Under the pieces are notes generated by a model. That model ran no database searches. It was not told where the DNA came from and saw only the letters and a program-made list of their open reading frames with translations. Positions 29,599 to 39,774 of a DNA stretch of 43,157 nt are shown piece by piece. The position numbers and the translations under genes are program-made. Origin of the DNA: Mycobacterium palustre (GTDB lineage: Bacteria; Actinomycetota; Actinomycetes; Mycobacteriales; Mycobacteriaceae); NCBI RefSeq assembly GCF_002101785.1, contig NZ_LQPJ01000004.1, forward strand, positions 1-43,157, in the 5' to 3' direction. Position 1 is the first letter of the stretch. Every line of letters starts with the position of its first letter.

Positions 29599-30606
29599 AT
29601 GGATCCGGTATCGGCCCTGCGCGAGATCGCCTACTACAAGGACCGCAGCCGCCACGACCCCCGGCGGGTGATGGCCTACCGCAACGCCGCCGACATCATC
29701 GAGGGGCTCGACGACGCCACGCGGGAGCGGCACGGCCAGGCCAACAGCTGGCAGACGATCCCGGGCATCGGGCCCAAGACCGCCAAGGTGATCGACCAGG
29801 CCTGGTCTGGCCGCGAACCCGACATGCTCGTCGAATTGCGCGCCGCCGCAGCATATCTCGGTGGCGGTGACATCCGATCGGCGCTGCGCGGCGATCTACA
29901 CCTGCACTCGAACTGGTCGGACGGGTCGGCGCCGATCGACGAGATGATGGCGACCGCCTCCGCGCTGGGCCACGAATACTGCGCGCTGACCGACCATTCG
30001 CCGCGCCTGACGATCGCCAAGGGGCTGTCTCCGGAGCGGTTGCGCAAGCAACTCGACGTCATCGAGGGGTTGCGCGAGCAGTTCGCGCCGATGCGCATCC
30101 TGACCGGCATCGAGGTGGACATCCTCGAGGACGGCGGCCTGGACCAGGAGCCCGAGCTGCTCGAGCGTCTCGACGTCGTGGTGGCCAGCGTGCATTCGAA
30201 GCTGTCGATGGATTCCGCGGGAATGACGCGGCGCATGGTCCGCGCCGTGTCCAACCCGCACACCGACGTGCTGGGCCACTGCACCGGGCGGCTGGTCTCC
30301 GGCGGCCGCGGCATCCGGCCCGAATCGCAGTTCGACGCCGAGGCGGTGTTCACCGCCTGCCGCGACCATGGGACGGCGGTGGAGATCAACTCCCGCCCGG
30401 AGCGCCGCGACCCGCCGATGCGCCTGCTCAAGCTCGCGCTGGAGATCGGCTGCGTGTTCAGCATCGACACCGACGCGCACGCGCCCGGGCAGCTGGACTT
30501 TTTGGGCTACGGCGCCCAGCGCGCGCTGGACGCCGGCGTGCCCGCGGACCGGATCGTCAACACGTGGCCGGCCGATACGTTGCTGGAGTGGGCCGGGTCG
30601 GCCTAG
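29599..30606 (+). CDS. PHP-domain phosphoesterase, Rv3856c-like (right-arm copy)
   Basis: 335-residue helix-hairpin-helix plus PHP metal-dependent phosphoesterase (HLHSNWSDG, TDHSP, DTDAH), identical to 12551-13558. It converges with the PE relic and dinB. Confidence 0.87.
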   Translation: MDPVSALREIAYYKDRSRHDPRRVMAYRNAADIIEGLDDATRERHGQANSWQTIPGIGPKTAKVIDQAWSGREPDMLVELRAAAAYLGGGDIRSALRGDLHLHSNWSDGSAPIDEMMATASALGHEYCALTDHSPRLTIAKGLSPERLRKQLDVIEGLREQFAPMRILTGIEVDILEDGGLDQEPELLERLDVVVASVHSKLSMDSAGMTRRMVRAVSNPHTDVLGHCTGRLVSGGRGIRPESQFDAEAVFTACRDHGTAVEINSRPERRDPPMRLLKLALEIGCVFSIDTDAHAPGQLDFLGYGAQRALDAGVPADRIVNTWPADTLLEWAGSA

Positions 30607-30765
30607 TGAGGGCCGGCATCGCCTGGGCCTCAGCCGCGAACGCCATGACGGCCTGAATCCACACCTCTTCGGCCCCGGCCGGCGCCAACGCGGTCAACGA
30701 CGGCAACGCCGCCGCGCCGGAACCGAGGGCGCGATCGACATCGATTCCCTCCGCAGAGCGCTCCT
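30607..30765 (-). pseudogene. PE-family N-terminal relic (right arm)
   Basis: Mirror of 12392-12550: ALAPAGAEEV and AFAAEAQAM motifs without a start or C-terminal part. Same uncertainty. Confidence 0.38.
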
Positions 30766-30847
30766 CTCAGCCGCGCCGGCTCGAGCACGATTCTGAAGGC
30801 CGGTTGGGTGCCTCCGGTGCACTCTCGTGCCGAGAGCGCCGGGAAAC

Positions 30848-32062
30848 TCAGTCCGGCAGGTGCGGCATCTCGAGGCCCGCGTCGCGGCCGACCAGCACCG
30901 CGGGCGTCAGCGCCGACTTGCCGTAGCGGTGGCGCACCCGGTCGATCGCGGCGTCAAGGTCGTCGGCGGCGAGCTCGCTTCGGGCCGCGCCCAACGGCAG
31001 CATCAGCTGCTGCGCGCCGCCGCGGTCGATGCCCGAGACCGCGAAGCCGATCAGCGTCAGCCCCCGCTCCGCGATCAGCGGCTGCGCCGACGCGACCAGC
31101 CCCCGGGCCGCGGCCAGGATGGGCCGGGTCGCCGAGGTGGCCCACGGCAGCGTGTGGGAGCGGGTCGCCCGGCCGAAGTCGTCGAACCGCAGCCGCAGCA
31201 CCACGGTGCGTCCGGTGCGCCCGGCGGTGCGCATCCGCGACGTGATCCGGTCGATCAGGGTGACCACCACCGCGTCGACCTCGGCGGCCGACATGCGGTT
31301 GCCGGCGCGGCCCAGCGCGCGCTGCGCGCCGACCGATCGGCGGCGCACGCCGGTGGTCACCCGGCGGCGGTCGACGTTGCGCGACAGCGCATACAGTTGG
31401 CGGCCCATCGCGCCGCCCACCAGCGCGGCCAGCGTGGACTCGCCGAGGTCGGCGACGTCGGCGACGGTCGCGATGCCGTGGGCGCGCAGCTTTTCGGCGG
31501 TCACCGCGCCCACGCCCCACAGCCGCCGCACCGGCAGCGGGCGCAGGAAGGCCAGCTCCCGGTCGGGCGGCACCAGCAGCAGCCCGTCGGGCTTGGCTTC
31601 CTGGCTGGCGACCTTGGCGAGAAACTTGGTCCGGGCCACCCCGACGGTGATCGGCAGGCCGACGCGCTCGCGGACGTCGGCGCGCAGCCGCTCGGCGATC
31701 CGCACCGGCGTGCCGGAGACCCGGCCGAGCCCGCCGACGTCCAAAAACGCCTCGTCGACGGAAAGCGGCTCGACGAGCGGCGTGCAGTCGCGGAACACCT
31801 CGAACACCGCGTCGCTGGCGCGCGTGTAGGCGCTCATCCGGGGCGGGACCACGACGGCGTGGGGGCACAGCCGCAGGGCCTGCGCCCCGCCCATGGCCGT
31901 GCGCACGCCGTACGCCTTGGCCTCGTAACTGGCCGCCAGCACCACGCCGCCCCCGACGATCACCGGCCGGCCGCGCAGCGTCGGATCGTCGCGCTGCTCG
32001 ACGGACGCGTAGAAGGAGTCGAGGTCGGCGTGCAGAATGGAGGCGTCGCACCGCACGAACAT
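30848..32062 (-). CDS. dinB: Y-family DNA polymerase IV, DinB3-like (right-arm copy)
   Basis: 404-residue translesion polymerase with palm residues D13 and D103-E104 and clamp motif QLMLPL, identical to 11095-12309. The ATG at 32062 (or GTG at 32056) overlaps the LexA box. Confidence 0.91.
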   Translation of the reverse strand: MFVRCDASILHADLDSFYASVEQRDDPTLRGRPVIVGGGVVLAASYEAKAYGVRTAMGGAQALRLCPHAVVVPPRMSAYTRASDAVFEVFRDCTPLVEPLSVDEAFLDVGGLGRVSGTPVRIAERLRADVRERVGLPITVGVARTKFLAKVASQEAKPDGLLLVPPDRELAFLRPLPVRRLWGVGAVTAEKLRAHGIATVADVADLGESTLAALVGGAMGRQLYALSRNVDRRRVTTGVRRRSVGAQRALGRAGNRMSAAEVDAVVVTLIDRITSRMRTAGRTGRTVVLRLRFDDFGRATRSHTLPWATSATRPILAAARGLVASAQPLIAERGLTLIGFAVSGIDRGGAQQLMLPLGAARSELAADDLDAAIDRVRHRYGKSALTPAVLVGRDAGLEMPHLPD

Positions 32063-32069
32063 ATGTTCG
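32056..32069. promoter_or_regulatory. LexA (SOS) box over the dinB start (right arm)
   Basis: CGAAC-ATAT-GTTCG, the same perfect palindrome as at 11088-11101. Confidence 0.8.
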
Positions 32070-32099
32070 CACCGGGCCCCGACGATATCGAGAGGCGGC

Positions 32100-32741
32100 T
32101 TAGCCGGCCTCGCCGTAGATGCTGCTGACCCAGATGTGGGTGAGGGTGTCGACGACCCGGTCCTGGTCGACCGCCGGGGTCTCGGCGGACAAAGCGGCCA
32201 TCATGGTGCGCTCGTTCATCTGGTTCAGCGAGGTCGCCAGGTCGGCGGCCGGGATGGTCTCGGGCGCGGCGCCGCGGGCCCGTTCCGCGGTGATCATGGC
32301 CGCCGTCTGGTCGATCCATTTCTGCATGTAGCCCGACCACACCGCCCGCAGCTCCGAACTGGAGGCCAGCGCCTCCGTCGCGGCCCGCGCCAGGGCGCGG
32401 TTCGAGGCGAAGGCCGTGTAGAACGCCTTGATGCCGTTGCGCCAAACCCGGCGCGGGTCGGCGGGCAGCCGCTGGATGGCGCCGTCGAACTCGGAGTCGG
32501 CGCGCGCGATCACCGGCTCCAGCAGCGAGAGGACCACCGCCTCCTTGGACTTGAAATAGAAGTAGAACGTCGGCCGCGACAGGCCGGCGCCCTTGGCCAG
32601 GTCGTCGACCGAGATGGCGGCGAAGCCGCGCTCCTCGAGGAGGCGCTCGGCGGTCGCCAGGATCGCCTGCTCGCGGTCGTCGCCCGACGGGCGGATGGCG
32701 CGACGGCCGCGCAGGGCGCGGGTCTGGCCGGCGGTGGTCAC
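32100..32741 (-). CDS. ethR: TetR-family repressor EthR (right-arm copy)
   Basis: 213-residue repressor of ethA with the helix-turn-helix DDLAKGAGLSRPTFYFYF, identical to 10416-11057. It starts at the leaderless GTG at 32741. Confidence 0.92.
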   Translation of the reverse strand: MTTAGQTRALRGRRAIRPSGDDREQAILATAERLLEERGFAAISVDDLAKGAGLSRPTFYFYFKSKEAVVLSLLEPVIARADSEFDGAIQRLPADPRRVWRNGIKAFYTAFASNRALARAATEALASSSELRAVWSGYMQKWIDQTAAMITAERARGAAPETIPAADLATSLNQMNERTMMAALSAETPAVDQDRVVDTLTHIWVSSIYGEAG

Positions 32742-32818
32742 GGCCGCCACTTTACACGTGGTCGAGAATTTCGACAGGCCGTTGACTGACTCGACACCGC
32801 GTTGATAACGTGGCCCGC
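32742..32818. promoter_or_regulatory. ethA-ethR divergent promoter and operator (right arm)
   Basis: Mirror of 10339-10415, with the paired TGTCGA repeats and two divergent -10 boxes, each seven bases from a start codon. Confidence 0.7.
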
Positions 32819-34288
32819 ATGACTGAGCATCTCGACGTCCTCATCGTGGGCGCCGGCATCTCCGGCGTGAGCGCGGCCTGGCACCTGCAAAACCGCTGCC
32901 CGACCAAGAGCTACACAATCCTCGAACGCCGCGCCGACCTGGGCGGCACCTGGGACCTGTTCAAGTACCCGGGCATCCGTTCCGACTCGGACATGTTCAC
33001 CCTCGGGTTCCGGTTCAAGCCGTGGCACTCGGCCAAGTCGATCGCCGACGGCGAATCGATCAAAAACTACATCCGGGAAACCGCGGTCGAGAACGGGATC
33101 GACCGGCACATCCGCTACCGCCACCGCGTGCTGGCCGCCGACTGGTCCGACGCCGACAACCGCTGGACCGTGACGGTGGAGCACGACGGCCAGCGGAGCG
33201 AGATCACCTGCTCGTTCCTGTTCGCCTGCACCGGTTACTACAACTACGACGAGGGCTATTCGCCCACCTTCGCGGGAGCGAAAGACTTCGAGGGCACGAT
33301 CGTGCACCCGCAGCACTGGCCGGAGGACCTGGACTACGCCGGCAAGAAGATCATCGTCATCGGGTCCGGCGCCACCGCGATCACCCTGATCCCGGCGCTG
33401 GTGAACTCCGGTTCCGGGCATGTGACGATGCTGCAGCGCTCGCCGACCTACATCGGCTCGCTGCCCTCGGTCGACCCGTTCGCCGTTCGGGCCAACCGGC
33501 TGTTGCCGGACCGCCTAGCCCACATCGCGAATCGCTGGAAAGCGATCGCGTTCAGCACTTTCCAGTACCAGCTGTCGCGGAAGCGGCCCGCCTACATGCG
33601 CAAGACGCTGATGACGATGGCCCAGCGGCGCCTGCCCAAGGGCTACGACGTCGAGAAGCACTTCGGGCCGCGCTACAACGTGTGGGACCAGCGGCTGTGC
33701 CTGGCGCCCGACGGCGATTTCTTCAGGGCCATCCGGCACGGCAAGGCCGACGTCGTCACCGACACCATCGACCGGTTCACCAAGACCGGGATCCGGCTCA
33801 CCTCCGGTGAGGAGTTGCAGGCCGACATCATCGTCACCGCAACGGGTTTGAACATGCAGTTGCTCGGTGGCGTGCAGCCGACCAGGAACGGTCAGCCCTT
33901 CGACCTGACCACGCTGATGACCTACAAGGGCTGCATGTTCTCCGACGTTCCGAACTTCGCGATCACCTTCGGTTACACGAACGCGTCCTGGACGCTGAAG
34001 GCCGACCTGGTGTCCGAGTTCGTCTGCCGGCTGCTGAACTACATGGACGCCAAGGGTTTCGACACCGTGGAGCCGCAGCACCCCGGCAACGACGTCGACG
34101 TGCTGCCGTTCATGGACTTCAACCCCGGGTATTTCCAGCGTGCGATGCACCTGCTGCCCAAGTCGGGATCGCGGGCGCCGTGGCGGCTCAAACAGAACTA
34201 CTTCTTCGACATGCGGACGATCCGGCACGGCAAGATCGACGACGAGGGCCTGCGGTTTGCGAAGAAACCTGCGCCGGTTGCTGTTTGA
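32819..34288 (+). CDS. ethA: Baeyer-Villiger monooxygenase EthA (right-arm copy)
   Basis: 489-residue FAD/NADPH monooxygenase, the thioamide prodrug activator in M. tuberculosis. It has both Rossmann motifs and the FxGxxxHxxxW fingerprint and is identical to 8869-10338. Confidence 0.94.
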   Translation: MTEHLDVLIVGAGISGVSAAWHLQNRCPTKSYTILERRADLGGTWDLFKYPGIRSDSDMFTLGFRFKPWHSAKSIADGESIKNYIRETAVENGIDRHIRYRHRVLAADWSDADNRWTVTVEHDGQRSEITCSFLFACTGYYNYDEGYSPTFAGAKDFEGTIVHPQHWPEDLDYAGKKIIVIGSGATAITLIPALVNSGSGHVTMLQRSPTYIGSLPSVDPFAVRANRLLPDRLAHIANRWKAIAFSTFQYQLSRKRPAYMRKTLMTMAQRRLPKGYDVEKHFGPRYNVWDQRLCLAPDGDFFRAIRHGKADVVTDTIDRFTKTGIRLTSGEELQADIIVTATGLNMQLLGGVQPTRNGQPFDLTTLMTYKGCMFSDVPNFAITFGYTNASWTLKADLVSEFVCRLLNYMDAKGFDTVEPQHPGNDVDVLPFMDFNPGYFQRAMHLLPKSGSRAPWRLKQNYFFDMRTIRHGKIDDEGLRFAKKPAPVAV

Positions 34289-34291
34289 CCG

Positions 34292-34765
34292 TCAGACGAC
34301 AACGATGCCGTCGTCGTCGCTGTAGGCGATTTCCCCGGGCACGAACGTCACCCCGCCCAGGGTGACCTCGACGTCGCGTTCCCCGTCCCCGGTCTTGCTG
34401 CTTTTGCGGGGGTTGGTGCCCAGCGCCTTGATGCCGATGTCGATGCCGCGCAGCGCGGCGGCGTCGCGCACCGCGCCGTTGACCACCAGCCCCGCCCAGC
34501 CGTTGGACCGCGCCAGTTCGGCGATGACGTCGCCGACCAGCGCGGTGTGCAGCGAGCCGGCGCCGTCGATCACCAGCACACCGCCGTTCCCCGGGCTGGA
34601 AAGCACCGACTTCAGCAGCGCGTTGTCCTCGAAGCAGCGCACCGTGCTGATCGGCCCGGCGAATTCGGAGCGGCCGCCGAACTGGCGGAACTGCAGGTCG
34701 CAGCTGCGGACGTCGGGCCCGATGTCGTCGACGAGGTCGGCGGTGGGCTTGAAGGAGACGGACAC
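34292..34765 (-). CDS. rraA: RraA-like RNase E regulator (right-arm copy)
   Basis: 157-residue RraA-family protein, identical to 8392-8865. The GTG start at 34765 lies one base after the hns stop. Confidence 0.91.
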   Translation of the reverse strand: MSVSFKPTADLVDDIGPDVRSCDLQFRQFGGRSEFAGPISTVRCFEDNALLKSVLSSPGNGGVLVIDGAGSLHTALVGDVIAELARSNGWAGLVVNGAVRDAAALRGIDIGIKALGTNPRKSSKTGDGERDVEVTLGGVTFVPGEIAYSDDDGIVVV

Positions 34766-34766
34766 G

Positions 34767-35189
34767 TCAGCGGCGCCGCAGCTGACGGATCAGCAGGACG
34801 GCCAGCAGGCTGACCGCCAGCGCGACCGCCCACGGCGTGGGGAACACGCTTTCTTCGCGCGCCGGCACGGCCGGTGAGACCGGGTTCGGGGCGGCCTCCA
34901 CGGTCGACTTGGCTTGGGCCGCGGCGTCTTTGGCGGCGGCCGCGAGCTGGCCGTTGGTTTCGATTCGTTGCTGCGCGTCCCGGGCCGGTTCGGGGCCGGC
35001 GGCCGGTGCCTTTTTGGCGGGAGCCTTTTTCGCCGGTGCCTTCTTGGCGGGAGTTTTCCTCGCGACGGCCTTTTTGGCGGGCGCTTTCTTCGCAGGGGCT
35101 TTCTTGGCGGCCTTGGCGGGCGGCTTCTTCTCCGGCGGGGTCGCTGCGCCCTCGGGTTCGCCGTTGGGTTGGTCCTGCGGGTCTGCCAT
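34767..35189 (-). CDS. hns: H-NS-like Rv3852 protein (right-arm copy)
   Basis: 140 residues with tandem PAKKA repeats and a C-terminal membrane helix, identical to 7968-8390. The repeat number is the same in both arms. Confidence 0.89.
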   Translation of the reverse strand: MADPQDQPNGEPEGAATPPEKKPPAKAAKKAPAKKAPAKKAVARKTPAKKAPAKKAPAKKAPAAGPEPARDAQQRIETNGQLAAAAKDAAAQAKSTVEAAPNPVSPAVPAREESVFPTPWAVALAVSLLAVLLIRQLRRR

Positions 35190-35288
35190 GCGGCCGCTCC
35201 TTTGCAGCTTTCTGAAGTGATTGCGGGCACCGGGTTGCTCGGTCCCATCATGCCAGGGGGGCTTGCGGCGCCTTGGCCAGCAGGGTCG

Positions 35289-35801
35289 TCAGCGCCGGCG
35301 GCGCGCCGCCCACGCCCCGGCGGCCGCGACGAGCGCCAGCGTCGCCACCGCGAACGGCCACACCGGCGGGTGGCCGCCCGGCCGGGCGCCGGTGGCGGCG
35401 GGCCCCGGCGTGCCGGTGCCGGGCACCGTGAGGCGAAACGACCAGGACCCCGACACCACGTGCCCGTCCGCCGACGTCACCCGGTAGTTGACCGTGTAGG
35501 TGCCGGCCGGCCCGAGGGGCCGCAGGCCTACACCGACGACCGCGCCCTGCACGGTCGGGTCCCCCGTCGACCACACGTTCCCGTCGGGACCGACCACCGT
35601 CATGGCGGCGAACGTGGTCTGCAATCGCTCGTTGAAGGTCGCGCTGACCCGCTGGGGCCCGGTCGCGACGGTGGCGTTGTCGGCGGGCTCGGCCGACACC
35701 CGCGCGGCGTGGGCCGACGCCACCGGGGCGGTCAGGGCGGCGGTCAGCATCACGGCGGCCAGCAGCAGCCCCGCGCAGCCGGCGAGGGCCTCTCGTCTCA
35801 T
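35289..35801 (-). CDS. copC: CopC-domain copper-binding protein (right-arm copy)
   Basis: 170-residue exported, tail-anchored CopC protein (H31, D112, H114), identical to 7356-7868. Its ATG overlaps the ycnI stop. Confidence 0.87.
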   Translation of the reverse strand: MRREALAGCAGLLLAAVMLTAALTAPVASAHAARVSAEPADNATVATGPQRVSATFNERLQTTFAAMTVVGPDGNVWSTGDPTVQGAVVGVGLRPLGPAGTYTVNYRVTSADGHVVSGSWSFRLTVPGTGTPGPAATGARPGGHPPVWPFAVATLALVAAAGAWAARRRR

Positions 35802-36445
35802 GACCGTCGGCGGACCAGCGCGAGCGCGAGGCCGGCGGCGGCCACCGCCAGGGCCACCCCGGCCAGGGCGCGGGCGGTCGTGTCGGGCGATTCCGACCGC
35901 GGGGGAGCGCCGTGCACGTGCGACGCCGGCGATCTTCCGCCGAGCGTCAGCATGGGCGCCGGGTGCTCGGGCTCGCCGCCGCCCGGCTGCGGCGGCTGGT
36001 CCCAGTTGACGACGGTGCCGTCGGAATAGGTCTGCGCCGCGGGGAAGCTGACGGTCTCGGCGTCGGGCAACTGGACCGCGATGCGGAACAGCGCGAATTG
36101 GTCCACGCCGATGCCGGCGTTGGGCGCGGCCGTCCAGGTCACCGAGCGGACGGAGCCCGACGCCGCGTCGCGGTCCAGCCTGGCCGTCCATCCCGGCATG
36201 GCCTCGGTGCTGGCCGAGGCCACGTTGGGCAGCGTGACGGTCAGCGCGGTGGTCGCCGCGCCCTTGTCCGACTCGTTGGGCACCTGGAAGGTGACGGTCG
36301 CCCTAGCGCCGCGGACTGGGTTGTCCGCGCTGGCATGGACGTGCGCCCACGCGGCGGGGCAAGCCGCGGCCGAGCCGACGTAGAGCGCGGCGGCCGCGAC
36401 GACCGGCGTTAGGACGCGAACAATCCGCTGGTGCTGCGATGACAC
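35798..36445 (-). CDS. ycnI: YcnI-like (DUF1775) copper-binding protein (right-arm copy)
   Basis: 215-residue exported DUF1775 protein with predicted mature N-terminal H35 and a C-terminal membrane helix, identical to 6712-7359. Confidence 0.86.
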   Translation of the reverse strand: MSSQHQRIVRVLTPVVAAAALYVGSAAACPAAWAHVHASADNPVRGARATVTFQVPNESDKGAATTALTVTLPNVASASTEAMPGWTARLDRDAASGSVRSVTWTAAPNAGIGVDQFALFRIAVQLPDAETVSFPAAQTYSDGTVVNWDQPPQPGGGEPEHPAPMLTLGGRSPASHVHGAPPRSESPDTTARALAGVALAVAAAGLALALVRRRS

Positions 36446-36465
36446 GGGATCTCCCGGCGGCGCGG

Positions 36466-37122
36466 TCAGGCCAGCCCGAGGCGGGCCATCAGGTCCGCCT
36501 CGATGCCGTCGAGCTGCGACGAGATCGCTGCGTGGGCCGCCCGGCGCCGCGCCGCCGGCATGTTCTCGGCGGCGGTGACGGCCGCGGAAAGGTCGGTGAG
36601 CCGCTCGGTGATGGCGGCGACGAACTGCCGGGTCTCGGCGTCCTTGGGCTTCTTCTCCTGCACCAGGCGCAACGACTTCTCCGACCCGGCGATGCGGGCC
36701 GACAGCTCGGCGCCATGCCCGGAGAACTGGCCGATCTGGGCCAGCGGGATCCCGAGCCGATCGGCGCGGCGCTGGTCGATGATCGAGCGGCCGGCCATGG
36801 CTGCCCGATAGACCAACGGCGTCAGGATCGGGGCCAGCAGCCGGGCCACCGTCAGCACCCGGCGGATCCGGGTCGGCGACAGCAGCCGGCCTTCCCGGGC
36901 GGCCTTGAGCTCGGCCTCGGCGACCTTCAGCGCGGTGCGGTCGCTGTCCCGCTGCGACTTGATCTGCGCCCGCAGCGCCTTTTCCGCGGCGCGCCGTTCG
37001 GCCTTGAGCCGGCGGGTCTCGTTCTTGGCGGCCAGCTTGGCCTCGAGTTTGGCGCGGGCCTTGATCGCGCGGGCTTCGGCGCGACGCGTCGCGCGGCTCT
37101 TTCGCTTGCCAAACAGGGCCAT
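36466..37122 (-). CDS. Coiled-coil conserved protein, Rv3850-like (right-arm copy)
   Basis: 218 residues: basic coiled-coil N-terminus, hydrophobic middle and helical C-terminus. Identical to 6035-6691; function unknown. Confidence 0.81.
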   Translation of the reverse strand: MALFGKRKSRATRRAEARAIKARAKLEAKLAAKNETRRLKAERRAAEKALRAQIKSQRDSDRTALKVAEAELKAAREGRLLSPTRIRRVLTVARLLAPILTPLVYRAAMAGRSIIDQRRADRLGIPLAQIGQFSGHGAELSARIAGSEKSLRLVQEKKPKDAETRQFVAAITERLTDLSAAVTAAENMPAARRRAAHAAISSQLDGIEADLMARLGLA

Positions 37123-37242
37123 TCCCGGCCGCCTCCCGGTGATCTCGCTGGCTAACGGTGTCTATCGCTCGTGCACGATTCGAAAGCCAACCCTAATCGG
37201 AAGGGGCCGGGCCCAGCTTTCCAGGTCGAGATGTGCTACGGG

Positions 37243-37641
37243 CTATGCGGTGGCGCGCTCGGCGCGCCGCAGCTCGTCGACGCGCTCCGCGATCTCCTGC
37301 CGGGCCTCCGCAGACAACTCGGCCGCGCCCAGCGCGATGCGGCGCACGCCGTCGTCGCGCATCGTGGCCAGCCAGGACAACTCCTTGTCGAGCTTCTCGT
37401 AGTACTCGTCATCGGTGAAGTAGGCCGGCTTGATGCGGAAGAAGTTGGCCAGGGCGGCCATGGTCGCCGCTGACGGGTTGGTGCGGTTGCCCGAACGTAG
37501 CTGGGACAGGTAGGGAGCCGACATCGTGATGCCCTCCGCCTTGAGCGCTGCGATCACCTCCGCCGAGGTGTGCGGCCCGCGTCCGGGTGGATACACCGTC
37601 TCGAACAAGCGATTCAGGCGGGCGGCGAACGTCGTGCTCAT
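37243..37641 (-). CDS. espR: Nucleoid-associated regulator EspR (right-arm copy)
   Basis: 132-residue ESX-1 regulator with the YLSQLRSGNRTNPS recognition region, identical to 5516-5914. It carries its own complete upstream region. Confidence 0.94.
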   Translation of the reverse strand: MSTTFAARLNRLFETVYPPGRGPHTSAEVIAALKAEGITMSAPYLSQLRSGNRTNPSAATMAALANFFRIKPAYFTDDEYYEKLDKELSWLATMRDDGVRRIALGAAELSAEARQEIAERVDELRRAERATA

Positions 37642-38095
37642 CGATAAGACCTCCACTGGGCTGTAGAAGTGAACTATTACCTAAGTGTATTTGCTGATCA
37701 TGGTAGCGAGGGATTGGGCCCGCAACCAGGTGCAAACCCCTGGGCGGTCGACACCTCCATTGCTGACGCTTGCCAAACCCCCACTTGACGAGCGTCTAAC
37801 CAATTCGCTGAGGTGTCCACTAACTCGGCGAACTTCACAGGTTATCCGCAGAATTCGGCGTCGGCGCGATGGTGGCGGGCCGCCGCGCCGGCGCCCGGTC
37901 CGGCGGTGCGAGCGAGGATGCCGGGCAGTCGCACCGCAATCGGCAGGCGACGCGGAGCTCGCGGCGACATCATTTGCTGTCAAGTAGGGAACACGCGTAC
38001 AAAACGGGCCGAGGGTGCACATAATCGCCCGCGGCGATACCTCCGGGGCGGATGCGGGGCACGGCGGTGCGAGGGGAAGGTGGCGCGACGGCGCC
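37642..38095 (-). promoter_or_regulatory. espR upstream region (right arm)
   Basis: Mirror of 5062-5515. The two TTTGCTG motifs read on the + strand at 37690-37696 and 37973-37979. No gene is seen. Confidence 0.5.
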
Positions 38096-38791
38096 TTAGT
38101 TGACGTCCGGTGGCCTCCCGGCGATCGCGGCTTCTTTCCTGCGCCGTCGAGCGGTTTGCGCGGCCGCCGCGGCCGCGGCGATCAACGCCACCGCCGCGGT
38201 CACGGTGATGGCGACCGAGCGCAGCCCCAGCGCGCTGTCGAACAACATCCACAGGCCGAAGATCAAAAACAGCAGGCTTGCCAGGACGTGCAACAGCCTG
38301 GCGGGCAGGCGCTGGTGCAAAAGCGTCCCCGCGCCGATCGCCAAGCCGTCGGCCAACACCATGCCGAGGGTCGAGCCGATCCACACGCCGGTCCAGTCGT
38401 GGTTGCTCGCAAGGGTGACCGTGGCCAGCGACGTCTTGTCGCTCATCTCGGCCAGGACGAACGACGACACCACCGTGAGCAACGCGAAGCGGGGTTCGCG
38501 GACGGTCGCGACGGCCTGGCCGTCGCCGGCGCCTTCGCGCCACGCCCACACCGCGAAGAGCAGGAAGGCGACCGCCGACGCGAAAGCGATCGGCCGGGCC
38601 GGCAGCGTGGCGCCCAGGAAGTGGCCGATCGACACCGAGACGCCGTGCACCAGGCACGCCGCGATCGCCACACCCGCCAGCACCACCCACCATCGGTAGC
38701 GCAGCGCAAAGGTCATGGTGATGAGCTGGGAGCGGTCGCCGAGTTCGGCGAGGAAGACCACACCGAGCGTGACCAAAGTGGCGGCGAGCAT
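38096..38791 (-). CDS. Gdt1/UPF0016 Mn2+ exporter, Rv3848-like (right-arm copy)
   Basis: 231-residue membrane transporter with ELGDRS and EMSDKT signature helices, identical to 4366-5061 and preceded by its own Mn riboswitch. Confidence 0.87.
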   Translation of the reverse strand: MLAATLVTLGVVFLAELGDRSQLITMTFALRYRWWVVLAGVAIAACLVHGVSVSIGHFLGATLPARPIAFASAVAFLLFAVWAWREGAGDGQAVATVREPRFALLTVVSSFVLAEMSDKTSLATVTLASNHDWTGVWIGSTLGMVLADGLAIGAGTLLHQRLPARLLHVLASLLFLIFGLWMLFDSALGLRSVAITVTAAVALIAAAAAAAQTARRRRKEAAIAGRPPDVN

Positions 38792-38845
38792 GGGAGGCGA
38801 CCTTTCGACACGTCGTCGGCGCCGGAAGGGCCACCGAACATCGGT

Positions 38846-38938
38846 CGAAGGTCTCGCCCACCGGTCCGCCGGGACCGGTTCGTCGGCCGGGCTGTGCGCC
38901 AGTATGTCGACACGACGATTCGGGGCTACTCCCCTTCG
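38846..38938 (-). ncRNA. yybP-ykoY manganese riboswitch (right arm)
   Basis: Mirror of 4219-4311, with GGGGAGTAG, GACATAC and GGCGAGACC in order on the - strand. The expression platform reaches the ribosome site near 38799-38806. Confidence 0.88.
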
Positions 38939-39047
38939 CTGACGGTGTTCAGGCTAGCGGGCCGATTTGGCGAACGCCAGGGAGGCGGGGAAGTTCGGAG
39001 ACCCGTAATTTGTGATTCGGGGGCCGATTCAGCGCATCCGAATTCCG

Positions 39048-39581
39048 TTACGCCGCAAGCAGCATCGCCAAGATGGCCGTGTCGGGATGGCTGATCGGAT
39101 CGACGCCGACGCGGCTCACCATCGACGTGATGGTTCCGTCGGCCTCGGCTTCCACCCAGGCCGCGCGATGTTCCAATCCCAGGTACGGCAACCCCGGCAG
39201 CAGCACGCACCCCGACGCGGCCCCGCTGCATTCCGGCAGCGACGGCGTCGTCTCCGACGGCGGGTGCAGCATCAGCAGCGCCGGCGGCTGATGCTCGGCG
39301 AAATGCCCGGGCTGGATGGCGGTTTCACCGAAGACGGTGCCCTCGGCCAACACCAGGCCGACGGTGCCCGGCTCGGGTTCGTCGGGCAACTCCTCGCGAG
39401 CCCCGAACACCGTTGTGGTGGAAAGCAATCCGGGCAGCGACGCGACCCTGACGGCCACCATCAGCAGCTGGGCCCATTCCTTGGTCGAATCGGGCCAACG
39501 CCCGGAGATCACGAACCCTTTCAGCGCGCCACGGGCGTGGAACGGCGAAACCCCTATAGGACGGTCTGAACCGGTCTCCAT
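39048..39581 (-). CDS. Conserved hypothetical protein, Rv3847-like (right-arm copy)
   Basis: 177 residues, identical to 3576-4109, starting at METGSDRP after GGGAGG. The base that differs between the arms lies about 150 bases upstream of this gene, outside its coding sequence. Confidence 0.79.
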   Translation of the reverse strand: METGSDRPIGVSPFHARGALKGFVISGRWPDSTKEWAQLLMVAVRVASLPGLLSTTTVFGAREELPDEPEPGTVGLVLAEGTVFGETAIQPGHFAEHQPPALLMLHPPSETTPSLPECSGAASGCVLLPGLPYLGLEHRAAWVEAEADGTITSMVSRVGVDPISHPDTAILAMLLAA

Positions 39582-39727
39582 CTCGGCCTCCCGCGTGACT
39601 TCTCCGTCCGAATAACCACACTGGTAGCTCGAATAACCCAGCATGCCTGCGGCTTCGGCGCGGTGCAACTCGACACGGCAGGTAATACCCGCTCATCGAA
39701 AACCTCGAACGTGCCGGGGAAAGGCAA

Positions 39728-39754
39728 GGGCGGCACGCGATCCGCGCGGCGCCC
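39728..39754 (-). terminator. Terminator hairpin after sodA (mismatched copy)
   Basis: Same hairpin as 3403-3429, but base 39733 is G (C in the sodA sense), so the sixth pair from the stem base is C:C instead of C:G. The stem is interrupted in this arm only. Confidence 0.6.
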
Positions 39755-39774
39755 CGGCCTCCACCACACTGGCC